A stretch of DNA of 27,764 nt from CAZAIO01 sp964485235 (GTDB lineage Bacteria > Chloroflexota > Dehalococcoidia > GIF9 > UBA5629). The notes under the pieces are model-generated. The model saw only the letters and a program-made list of their open reading frames with translations, searched no databases and was not told the origin of the DNA. This document shows positions 7,776-16,024 of the stretch, one piece after another. The translations under genes and the position numbers were made by a program. Within the stretch, counting starts at the first letter, position 1. Each line of letters opens with the position of its first letter. Where the stretch lies: the NCBI GenBank assembly GCA_964485235.1, contig CAZAIO010000020.1, forward strand, positions 1 through 27,764. The letters run 5' to 3'.

Positions 7776-10700
7776 ATGCCAAAAAGGTACCACATTGATA
7801 CACGCCCAGTTAAACCACGAGTCGAGCAGCTAGCCCCGTTCCGCGCGATAGAGATCAGTCCCTGCCTCTATTGTGCGCAATGTACACGCTATGCCGCATG
7901 TATATTTGATACGGAGCACAAGAACCGGTTCAACTTCGATAAACCCTTGCCCGATACGTTCCAGTGCGCAAACTGTTTTCGCTGCGTACAGGAATGCAAG
8001 GGGAGCATCGTCACCCGGGTACCGAACCCGCGGTTCAATGCGATGGGAAACGAATACTGGAAACCGCAAATTATTGCCAGTATCTGGAACCAGTCTGAAA
8101 ACGGAAATATCCCCGTATCGGGCGCGGGATACCGCGGCCCGTTCACCGGCCCGGGATTCGATCAGATGTGGACGGATATGTCCGAGATCGTACGGCCGAC
8201 CCGTGACGGAATTCACAATCGGGAGTATATCAGCACAGTGATCGAGCTGGGACGAAGGCCCGATAAGCTTATATTTGATAACCAGGGTACTCTTGTTAAC
8301 GACAGTCAGGAGTTCTTTGAAATATCTATTCCGGTATTTTTAAAAATACCGGCAAACATGGTGATAACCGAGCCGGTTAAGCGGGCAATTGCCGGTGCTG
8401 CCGGAAAACTCGGCACGCTGTCTACCATTCCTTATAGCGACTGTTCCGGCATTTTCAAAGAGCAGCAAAAGGACCGCTTTATAGTCAAGTGCGATCCTTC
8501 TCAGAAACCGTTTTCTTTTGCCGGAGACGCACCCATACTGGAACTGGACTATAACGACAATATCATGGAGACGGTCGCCGGGATTAAAGAACAGGCTCAA
8601 GGAAAACTTGTCTCTATAAAAGTCCCGCTGGATGAATACGCTGTATCCAGGGTATCCCTGCTTGCGGATAACGGTGCCGAGATCATTCACCTTGAAGCGA
8701 GCCGCAACGGAAACGGAACGGGCGCAAGAAGTGGTGATTTTATTGTCGATATTGTCAGGGAAATACACGGCAATCTGGTAGAGAATTCGACCCGCGACCG
8801 GGTGACGCTCCTGGTATCCGGCGGTATCGCGATGGCCGAGCATATAGCAAAAATAATTCTCTGCGGGGCAGATGGCGTAGGAATAGACCTTGCCCTGATG
8901 GCTGCGCTTGAATGCCGAATCTGCAAAGAGTGTACTGATGAAATGGAATGCCCGGTACATCTCGAACAGATGCCGGTGGATTACGGAATACAGAGAATCG
9001 TTAACCTTGTCGGTTCCTGGCATTCCCAGCTTATCGAGATCATGGGTGCGATGGGCATGAGGGAAATACGGAGGCTCAGAGGAGAGACCGGCAGGGCTAT
9101 GTTCTTTAAAGACCTCGAAAGGGAGAATTTTGCGCCCATATTCGGCAACCGTAAAAAATCCGCTGGAATAGCCGAAATCATACCCGGAAACGGCGCAGGA
9201 GCTCAGGAACCCGGTTTCGCAGATATTACGCAGGACACAGAACGGGCGAGCGGGATATTTTCAGGGGAAAACGTCTCATATTGTCCGTCGAGATACAGAA
9301 ACAAGCTCACGAAATATACGGTTATCCGTACGGACGATTGTATAGCATGTGGCAAGTGTACCGAGGTATGCACTTTCGGAATACTTGAAAAGGCGGGAGG
9401 CCGTATAAGGACATCTAAAGTGCACTTCTGCCCGGGTGTCGAAAAATGCCGGGAGAAAGGGCCTGCCTGTGTGGATGTTTGCACCAGGGGAGCTATCCGT
9501 ATCGAGCCCAATCCGCTATGGAAGACATTCGGTGATCCGCGCTGGACCGCCGACCTGATCGTGAGCACCTGGACACAGGCCGAGACAGGAGCACCGCCTG
9601 TGAACGGGCTGGAATACCGCACCGGCGCATCGGGAGGGGGATTCGACAGGATAAATATCGTCTTCCCGCAGCGTACTGCACAGGCTCAGGGTAATCCGGA
9701 AGATGTCGACCTTTCCGTACAGCTGAACAGGCGAAAAGACGATCCCGTTACGCCACCGCTTGAAATCGGTATCCCGATTTACGGCGGCGGGATGAGTTTC
9801 GGGTCCACCAGCCTTACTGTCCTGGTTGCACGGGCAAAGGCATATAGTTCGTTTAACTCTCTGGTATGCACCGGGGAAGGAGGGTTCCCGGATGCGCTTA
9901 TACCGTACGCGAATAATATAATTACCCAGGTGGCTACGGGACTCTTCGGAGTTAGAGAGGAAACAATTCAACGGGTGAGAATGATGGAGTTCAAGTACGC
10001 CCAGGGCGCCAAGCCGGGGCTTGGCGGACATCTCCTCGGCGATAAAGTAACGCCGGCGGTGGCAAAGATGCGTGAAGCGGTACCGGGCAGCTCGCTTTTC
10101 TCTCCGTTCCCGTTTCATTCGGTATATTCGGTCGAAGACCATAAAAAACATATAGATTGGATCAAAGCTATCAGCCCGAAGGCGGTTGTCTCGGTTAAAG
10201 TTTCAACGCCGACGGACGTCGATATGGTTGCCGTTGGAAGCTATTATGCGGGGGCGCATATCGTCCACATCGACGGGAGCTATGGTGGCACAGGAGCGGC
10301 ACCGGACATTGCCAAGAAGAATATCGCCATGCCTATCGAATATGCTATTCCCAAGGTACACAATTTTCTCACACAAGAGGGCGTGCGCGGTGAGATCACC
10401 GTCATTGCCTCAGGCGGGATACGCTCTGCCTACGATATCGCCAAGAGCATTGCACTGGGCGCCGACGGAGTGGTCATTGCAACATCGGAGATGATGGCGC
10501 TTGAATGCATCCGGTGCGGGCGGTGTGAGAGCGGACGCGGCTGTCCCCGGGGTATAGCGACTACCGATCCCGAGCTTTCCACTGCATTTTCCGTTGACTG
10601 GGCGGCACAGCGATTGACCAATCTCTTACATTCTTATTCTGTGCAGCTCAGAGAGATCCTGTGGAAATTGGGGATGAAGAGTGTCAGAGAACTGGTAGGC

Positions 10701-10781
10701 CGTTCCGATGTCCTGACGCATCTGGACTATGTTCGACAAACTACTGAAACGGCACAGAACCTGGTAACAGAAAGACGGTAA
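7776..10781 (+). CDS. Tandem-module ferredoxin-fused glutamate synthase (FMN/synthase) protein
   Basis: This 1001-aa protein contains two homologous modules. Each has N-terminal cysteine clusters, a glutamate-synthase alpha/beta-barrel region and a C-terminal CxxCxxCx5C motif. In module 1 (about 1-460) the cysteines are C30/33/36/42, C64/67/70/74 and C380/383/386/392. In module 2 (about 515-1001) they are C522/525/528/532, C552/558/565/569 and C911/914/917/923. Module 2 keeps the expected synthase core: KPGLGGHLLGD (from 746), IDGSYGGTGAAP (832-843) and SGGIRSAYDIAKSIALGADG. Module 1 keeps the phosphate-binding-like SGGIAMAEHIAK and CGADG, but the two glycine-rich substrate/FMN motifs are missing. 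I infer that module 2 makes glutamate from 2-oxoglutarate and ammonia, and that module 1 is an electron-wiring or structural copy. Glutaminase and GXGXG parts are in the next gene, 24 bases downstream. The protein has no membrane segment. Confidence 0.88.
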   Translation: MPKRYHIDTRPVKPRVEQLAPFRAIEISPCLYCAQCTRYAACIFDTEHKNRFNFDKPLPDTFQCANCFRCVQECKGSIVTRVPNPRFNAMGNEYWKPQIIASIWNQSENGNIPVSGAGYRGPFTGPGFDQMWTDMSEIVRPTRDGIHNREYISTVIELGRRPDKLIFDNQGTLVNDSQEFFEISIPVFLKIPANMVITEPVKRAIAGAAGKLGTLSTIPYSDCSGIFKEQQKDRFIVKCDPSQKPFSFAGDAPILELDYNDNIMETVAGIKEQAQGKLVSIKVPLDEYAVSRVSLLADNGAEIIHLEASRNGNGTGARSGDFIVDIVREIHGNLVENSTRDRVTLLVSGGIAMAEHIAKIILCGADGVGIDLALMAALECRICKECTDEMECPVHLEQMPVDYGIQRIVNLVGSWHSQLIEIMGAMGMREIRRLRGETGRAMFFKDLERENFAPIFGNRKKSAGIAEIIPGNGAGAQEPGFADITQDTERASGIFSGENVSYCPSRYRNKLTKYTVIRTDDCIACGKCTEVCTFGILEKAGGRIRTSKVHFCPGVEKCREKGPACVDVCTRGAIRIEPNPLWKTFGDPRWTADLIVSTWTQAETGAPPVNGLEYRTGASGGGFDRINIVFPQRTAQAQGNPEDVDLSVQLNRRKDDPVTPPLEIGIPIYGGGMSFGSTSLTVLVARAKAYSSFNSLVCTGEGGFPDALIPYANNIITQVATGLFGVREETIQRVRMMEFKYAQGAKPGLGGHLLGDKVTPAVAKMREAVPGSSLFSPFPFHSVYSVEDHKKHIDWIKAISPKAVVSVKVSTPTDVDMVAVGSYYAGAHIVHIDGSYGGTGAAPDIAKKNIAMPIEYAIPKVHNFLTQEGVRGEITVIASGGIRSAYDIAKSIALGADGVVIATSEMMALECIRCGRCESGRGCPRGIATTDPELSTAFSVDWAAQRLTNLLHSYSVQLREILWKLGMKSVRELVGRSDVLTHLDYVRQTTETAQNLVTERR

Positions 10782-10804
10782 GAAAGGAATTTGGAAATAC
10801 AGAA

Positions 10805-13423
10805 ATGAATCGCAGCGGTGCATTACCAAATGATTATGGGGACCTTATTCTCAATTCCAGAAAAACCCTGAAAACAAATAATTTATACAACCAGCCGGGG
10901 AAAATTGCCGAAGAGGGAGGTTGCGGGGTTGTAGGATTTGCGGCGAGCGTACCGGTGCAGGGTCGTTATATATATGAGCCTTCCATTCAGATGCATAACA
11001 GAGGAAACGGAAAGGGAGGCGGGATTGCATGTGCCTGTCTGAATCACGAGCAGCAAGGTATCGACCGGTCGATATTGAAGGACGACTATATCCTCCAGAT
11101 CGCCGTATTGAACCCTGACGCAGCATCTGCAATCGAAAACGAATTTGTGACACCGCATTTCAAAATCGACCACAAAGTGAAAGTGGAACCGGTTGTCGAC
11201 TGGCAGGAACTGGGGTTGCCCATCAAGCCGCCCGATATCGTACGTTATTTTGTGCGAACACAGAAAGACGTGCTGCTGCAGTTTATTGAAAAACATAATT
11301 TTTCATCGTTACCGGAGCGCAGTGTCGAAGACGAATTCGTCTATCAAAACAGCTTCAGGTTAAACCGCAAGTTTTATGCCTCGCTTGGAGAAAAGCAGGC
11401 GTTCGTCCTTTCGCACTCCAGAAACCTGATGATATTCAAAATCGTCGGTTATGCCGAACAGGTAGTGCAGTATTACGGTCTGGAAAATCTGGAGGCGAAT
11501 ATTTGGATCGCTCATCAGCGGTTTCCTACAAGAGGACGTGTATGGCATCCGGCAGGTTCGCACCCGTTCAACGGGATGAACGAAGCGCTGGTCCATAACG
11601 GAGACTTTGCAAACTATTACAGTGTTTCGGAATATTTACGCCAGCATAATATCACCCCTCAGTTTTTGACCGATACCGAAGTGGCTGTACTCTTATTTGA
11701 CCTTTTACACAGGGTCTATCAATACCCGCTGGAATATATTATCGAGGCAATCGCGCCTACTGCCGAGCTCGACTTCGACCTTCTTCCTGAGGAGAAGCAG
11801 CGAATCTACAAGCTGGTGCAGCGTATGCACGTTCACAGCTCACCGGACGGGCCGTGGTTCTTCATCATCGCACAGAGCAGCCCGGATAAAGATATGTATA
11901 ATCTCCTCGGCATTACCGATACGTCCATGTTGCGACCTCAGGTATTTGCATTACAGGAAGGGGAGGTCAGCATAGGGCTGGTAGCGTCCGAGAAGCAGGC
12001 CATCGATGCGACCCTGGAATCTTTGTCCCGGGACAATCCGCTCTTCCGCCCTGTTGCCGATCGATATTGGAACGCCCGAGGCGGAAGCTACACGGACGGA
12101 GGTGCGTTCTCTTTCACGCTGACAGGAAAAGACGGAGCCTATTCACTTGCCTGTACGGATAAATTCGGCACTGCCGTTACTTCTCCCAAAGAAAGCGTTG
12201 AACGGGATAAAACAGCAGTTAAATCGGAAGTTTACGATGAAATAATAAAACAGGTCCACCACGATATTACAGCCGCCGATCCTGCCGGTGCTTTTTCGCA
12301 CATTATCGCCGGAATTCCGGCTATGGATATGAGCGGGTTCACCAGGATAGTCAATGAGATTAAAACCGCGGCAATAAAAAGTGACCACGTTAAAGAGACT
12401 GCCATAGAAGTGCTTACGCTTCTGAACGACAGACGATACGACTGTGCGGGACTCAAACGAAGCCTTATACTCAATGAAGTCAGGCAGGCTATCGAGGATA
12501 TACTTAATTCTGTGCCGCCGATCTCCTCCGGCAACCCGGGCTATTTTAAGCGCGTCGACTGGCATACAAGACTGGAGATCAGACCTCCGGCAGGGGAAGA
12601 ACAGGTGCTCGCCATTAACGGCAGGGAATTTCCGCCGGAAGGCATCGACACCAGTTCCCGTTTGGCCGTCACCGCCTATTCACTCGGCTGGAAACGGTTT
12701 ATTGTCTACGGGCTGCGGGGGCAGCGTTTCACGGGCTGCGGTTTCGGCCCCGATACAAAGGGCGTCTGTTTCGATATCTACGGCAGCTCGGGAGACTACC
12801 TTGCTTCCGGGATAGACGGAATGGAGATACGTATTCACGATAACGGACAGGACCAGCTCGGTCAGATAATGAAAACCGGAAAGCTGATAGTATACGGTGA
12901 TGTCGGCCAGGCTTTTATGTACGGCGCGAAAGGCGGAGAGGTCTATATAATGGGAAATTGTGCCGGAAGGCCTCTTATAAACGCAGTCGGCAGACCGAGA
13001 GTGATAATAAACGGGACCTGCCTGGATTACCTGGCTGAATCGTTCATGGCAGGCGACCCATTCAAAGACGGTGGGTTCGTGGTCCTTAACGGGATCGAAT
13101 TCGACGAGTCCGGAAAGGTACGCGAGCAATTGTCTCCTTATCCGGGATCCAACTTGTTTTCACTGGCTTCCGGAGGGGCTATATTTGTCCGCGACCCCCG
13201 AAAAAAGATTTCGAGCGAACAGCTAAACGGAGGAATAATCGGAGATTTTACCGAGAAGGACTGGGGACTTATCCTTCCTTATCTGCAAAAGAACGAGGAG
13301 CTTTTCGGTATTACAATTAACGACCTGCTCACAGTCGATGGAAAGCAGTATCTTCCGCATGAAGTGTATCGTAAAGTACATGCGGGGAAAGTTTCAGTAT
13401 TGACATCTATCAGTATTGAGTAA
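10805..13423 (+). CDS. Glutamate synthase glutaminase (class II GATase) fused to GXGXG domain, no FMN domain
   Basis: The 872-aa protein starts with a 39-residue stretch before Cys40 (GGCGVVGF). In conventional GltB the catalytic cysteine is exposed by removing a propeptide of similar length, so I infer the same processing. Class II glutaminase landmarks follow: HNRGNGKGGGIA, IAHQRFPTRGRVWHPAGSHPF, LVHNGDFANY (the Asn-Gly pair) and TDTEVAVLLFD. After a variable middle region (about 440-590), the C-terminal part is the GltB GXGXG beta-helix domain, from about GLRGQRFTGCGFG (from 636) through FMYGAKGGEVYIMGN and ESFMAGDPFKDGGFVVLNG. The central and FMN-binding domains that normally lie between these two are absent; their counterpart is the gene just upstream. 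The two proteins should therefore assemble into one glutamate synthase, with this one releasing ammonia from glutamine. The ribosome-binding site is weak (AAAGGA, far from the ATG). Confidence 0.88.
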   Translation: MNRSGALPNDYGDLILNSRKTLKTNNLYNQPGKIAEEGGCGVVGFAASVPVQGRYIYEPSIQMHNRGNGKGGGIACACLNHEQQGIDRSILKDDYILQIAVLNPDAASAIENEFVTPHFKIDHKVKVEPVVDWQELGLPIKPPDIVRYFVRTQKDVLLQFIEKHNFSSLPERSVEDEFVYQNSFRLNRKFYASLGEKQAFVLSHSRNLMIFKIVGYAEQVVQYYGLENLEANIWIAHQRFPTRGRVWHPAGSHPFNGMNEALVHNGDFANYYSVSEYLRQHNITPQFLTDTEVAVLLFDLLHRVYQYPLEYIIEAIAPTAELDFDLLPEEKQRIYKLVQRMHVHSSPDGPWFFIIAQSSPDKDMYNLLGITDTSMLRPQVFALQEGEVSIGLVASEKQAIDATLESLSRDNPLFRPVADRYWNARGGSYTDGGAFSFTLTGKDGAYSLACTDKFGTAVTSPKESVERDKTAVKSEVYDEIIKQVHHDITAADPAGAFSHIIAGIPAMDMSGFTRIVNEIKTAAIKSDHVKETAIEVLTLLNDRRYDCAGLKRSLILNEVRQAIEDILNSVPPISSGNPGYFKRVDWHTRLEIRPPAGEEQVLAINGREFPPEGIDTSSRLAVTAYSLGWKRFIVYGLRGQRFTGCGFGPDTKGVCFDIYGSSGDYLASGIDGMEIRIHDNGQDQLGQIMKTGKLIVYGDVGQAFMYGAKGGEVYIMGNCAGRPLINAVGRPRVIINGTCLDYLAESFMAGDPFKDGGFVVLNGIEFDESGKVREQLSPYPGSNLFSLASGGAIFVRDPRKKISSEQLNGGIIGDFTEKDWGLILPYLQKNEELFGITINDLLTVDGKQYLPHEVYRKVHAGKVSVLTSISIE

Positions 13424-13477
13424 TAATTGCTACAATGGTTAACAAGCGGATGTGGTATAAAGTATATCGTGTAAACG

Positions 13478-13491
13478 GGCAGTATTCTGCC
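13478..13491 (+). terminator. Weak hairpin after the glutamate-synthase block
   Basis: GGCAG (13478-13482), loop TATT and CTGCC (13487-13491) form a 5-bp stem, with TTTT at 13497-13500. It lies just upstream of the regulator gene and may partly separate it from the glutamate-synthase transcript. Confidence 0.25.
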
Positions 13492-13523
13492 AGCCGTTTT
13501 AGCGACGGAGCTGCCTTATATAA

Positions 13524-14207
13524 ATGAGGGCTCTCGTGATTGATATACTTATTCAGGCTGAAGAAAGCGCAGCGATAAATGAACTGCATTTAGAGCTTGC
13601 CCGTAACGGTTTCGCATGTTCTTTAACCGCTCCGGGTAACGGGATTGGAGAGCAAATAACAGAACAATTTCCAGACCTGCTGATAGTCGAGACGTACAGT
13701 CATTCAGCGGCAAACGAAATCCGGGAGCTAACAGAAAAAATCAAACGAAAAAGGCCGCTCCCCATCCTGGTCCTGGCAAACGATGACATACTTGAGACCA
13801 ACGACAATTTCCTTGAAGCGGATGATTTTATTACGCGTCCTTTCAATGTCAAAGAACTGGCAGTGCGTATTAAACGGCTGCTCCATAAAACACATAATGC
13901 GAACCGCAACAGCCTTATAGAAGTAGGCGATCTGATAATAGACCAGAATACGTGTGAAGTAACTGTCTCGGGACAGCTGGTAATGCTGACCTTTAAAGAA
14001 TAAGAACTGCTTAAGTTTCTGGCAACAAACAAAGACCGTGTATTCAGCCGTGCAGACATTCTCAAGCAGGTATGGGGCTATGACTATTTTGGCGGTGATA
14101 GAACGGTAGATGTCCATATCAGGAGACTACGGAGCAAAATCGAACGCTTTGATAACCAGCATATTGAGACTGTACGAAATATCGGTTACCGCCTGAGAGC
14201 GGAATAA
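13524..14207 (+). pseudogene. OmpR-family, GlnR-like response regulator interrupted by one in-frame TAA
   Basis: The frame codes a receiver domain (residues 1-118) and a winged-helix DNA-binding domain. Codon 160 is TAA (14001-14003), in the middle of the conserved LTFKE-[YF]-ELLKFLA motif, where Tyr (TAT/TAC) would be one base away. The next 67 codons continue in the same frame without further damage, through VWGYDYFGGDRTVDVHIRRL and TVRNIGYRLRAE to a normal stop at 14205-14207. The receiver is atypical: Glu56 replaces the phospho-accepting Asp, Arg105 replaces the conserved Lys, and Ala85 replaces the switch Thr/Ser. Such receivers work without phosphorylation in actinobacterial GlnR, an OmpR-type nitrogen regulator. 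Its place between glutamate synthase and asnB-amt-glnB-glnA supports a nitrogen role. No in-frame ATG or GTG restart was found early in the second part. It could be a sequencing error, a recent inactivation or readthrough. Confidence 0.8.
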
Positions 14208-14262
14208 ATAGCTTTTTATGGTTCTTGAAACAGCCATAAATTTATAACAAAGGAGAACATTT

Positions 14263-15852
14263 ATGTGTGGAATAGCCGGGTGCTTCGGCGGGCAGGATAT
14301 TGGAACTGTAAATCTAATGCTCGACGCAATGCACCATCGCGGACCGGATGACAGGGGTACTTACATATTGAACGGAACTGTATTCGGTCATACAAGGTTG
14401 TCTATCGTGGACGTGGCTGGTGGACACCAGCCTATCCTGGGTGATAACGGAAAAACCGGAGTCATCTGTAACGGCGAGATTTATAATTTCCGCTCGATCA
14501 GAAAAAGGCTCTCTCAAAAGCACCGGTTCACCACCGGTTCGGATACCGAAGCTATCCTTCATCTCTACCAGGACAAAGGGCCTGAATGCGTCGCAGAGCT
14601 TGACGGCATGTTTGCCTTTGCCGTGTTACACGATGAGGATATTATGCTGGCACGCGATCCTCTTGGTATAAAACCTCTCTACTACGGTTATAAAGATGAC
14701 AGGTTGTACTTTGCGTCCGAGCTGGGCGCTATGACCAATGCCGGGATTAATGAAGTACATGAGTTTCCGGCAGGTCATTACTATACACCGAAGACCGGTT
14801 TTGTCAGGTATTACAGGATACCAAGAATCGGAGAGACGTTAATAGAAGATGTAGAAGAGGCAAGCGCACTGGTCCGGGATACATTGACCCGATCGATTAA
14901 AAAAAGGCTCCTTGCGGACAAAGAGATCCACGTCGGGTCGTTTTGCAGCGGGGGCATCGACAGCAGCCTGATAGCGGCTATCGCCGCCGAGGAGATACCC
15001 AACCTCCACACGTTCGTCGTCGGTATGCTGGATGAGAACGGGAATGAAAGCGATGACCTCAAAGCATCGAGGATCGTCGCTGAGCATATAGGTTCGAACC
15101 ATCATGAACTGATATTCACCGAGGAAGACTTTTACGAAGCGCTGCCTGTCGTCATCAATAAAATCGAAACCTATGATCCGTCACTGGTACGTTGCGCCGT
15201 TCCCTGCTATTTCACGTGTAAGCTGGCGGCAGACTATGTCACCGTTGTATTAACCGGAGAAGGCGCGGACGAGATCTTCACCGGTTACCATTATATGAAA
15301 CACTATGCGCTCGACGAGCTTAATAGTGAGGCAAGAAAGCTGATCAGCAGCCTGCATAATATCAACCTCCAGCGTACCGACCGTATGGGAATGTACTTCA
15401 GCCTGGAGTTACGGGTACCGTTTCTGGATGTGGAAATGATAGACCTTGCCATGAAGATCGCTCCCGAACTGAAGATAAAAGAGTCCGATAACGGGGGTAG
15501 CCAGATCGAAAAATGGATCCTGCGTAAAGCTTTCGAAGGGACCGGAATAATTCCCGACGATATCCTCTGGCGTTATAAAGTGCAATATACCCAGGGGGCC
15601 GGCTGTGAAAGCGTGGGAGAAAAACTGGCTGAAAAAGAGATCAGTGAAGATGAGTTCGAACGTATAAAAGCGGAAAATCCAGATGCAGTAATCAATAGCC
15701 GTGAAGCGGCATACTATTTCAAGATATTCCGCTCATTCCATCCGCAGGACTCGGTGCTCAAGTCCATCGGTATATGGGAAGGCTTCGACTTCACCGAGGA
15801 AAGAGAGCACGTGGAAGGCACGATCGACGGCGACCTGACGCACCTGTCGTAA
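14263..15852 (+). CDS. asnB: Asparagine synthase, glutamine-hydrolysing
   Basis: AsnB makes asparagine from aspartate, ATP and glutamine. The protein begins MCGIAG, so Cys2 becomes the catalytic N-terminal nucleophile of the class II glutaminase domain once Met is removed. Glutaminase landmarks are MHHRGPDDRG, HTRLSIVDV, ICNGEIYNF and GSDTEAIL. The synthetase domain has the ATP-pyrophosphatase loop SGGIDSS (229-235) and LTGEGADEIFTGYHYMK. At 529 aa it is slightly shorter than E. coli AsnB. The start is fixed by the MCG motif and by AAGGAG 8 bases upstream. It follows the broken regulator by 55 bases and precedes amt by 172 bases. Chloroflexota also carry AsnB-like amidotransferases for other substrates, but the compact two-domain form and the nitrogen setting favour asparagine synthesis. 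Confidence 0.92.
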   Translation: MCGIAGCFGGQDIGTVNLMLDAMHHRGPDDRGTYILNGTVFGHTRLSIVDVAGGHQPILGDNGKTGVICNGEIYNFRSIRKRLSQKHRFTTGSDTEAILHLYQDKGPECVAELDGMFAFAVLHDEDIMLARDPLGIKPLYYGYKDDRLYFASELGAMTNAGINEVHEFPAGHYYTPKTGFVRYYRIPRIGETLIEDVEEASALVRDTLTRSIKKRLLADKEIHVGSFCSGGIDSSLIAAIAAEEIPNLHTFVVGMLDENGNESDDLKASRIVAEHIGSNHHELIFTEEDFYEALPVVINKIETYDPSLVRCAVPCYFTCKLAADYVTVVLTGEGADEIFTGYHYMKHYALDELNSEARKLISSLHNINLQRTDRMGMYFSLELRVPFLDVEMIDLAMKIAPELKIKESDNGGSQIEKWILRKAFEGTGIIPDDILWRYKVQYTQGAGCESVGEKLAEKEISEDEFERIKAENPDAVINSREAAYYFKIFRSFHPQDSVLKSIGIWEGFDFTEEREHVEGTIDGDLTHLS

Positions 15853-15936
15853 CTGAAAAATGTCTTCACGGGAATACTATAACACTATGAACGAAATAAT
15901 ATATCGTATTGCTATAAAGAGACCAATTTTTAATTT

Positions 15937-15974
15937 GTAACACAATTGTAACAATTCTGTAATATAACGGAAAC
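15937..15974 (+). promoter_or_regulatory. GlnR-box-like array: four pentamers at exact 11-bp spacing
   Basis: GTAAC (15937-15941), GTAAC (15948-15952), GTAAT (15959-15963) and GAAAC (15970-15974) are each separated by exactly 6 bases. The GlnR binding site in actinobacteria is known as gTnAC-n6-GaAAC repeated at 11 bp, and PhoB-type regulators also bind 11-bp direct repeats. The array ends 10 bases before the -10 of amt, replacing a normal -35. This is the geometry expected for an activator of the OmpR family. Confidence 0.6.
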
Positions 15975-15984
15975 ATTAGCGGGC

Positions 15985-15990
15985 GATAAT
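15985..15990 (+). promoter_or_regulatory. -10 element of the amt promoter (no good -35)
   Basis: GATAAT resembles the sigma70 -10 box. The -35 position 17 bases upstream (15962-15967) reads ATATAA, far from TTGACA, and is covered by the pentamer array. This suggests activator-dependent transcription. The amt start lies 34 bases downstream. Confidence 0.45.
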
Positions 15991-16024
15991 GCAATGGTAA
16001 AATACTGAAAATGGAGGTGTAGGA

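Noticed and set aside
14001..14003. Recoding of the regulator stop as selenocysteine or pyrrolysine
   Set aside because: The codon is TAA, not TGA or TAG, and the conserved residue at this place is Tyr/Phe, so a point change or sequence error is simpler.
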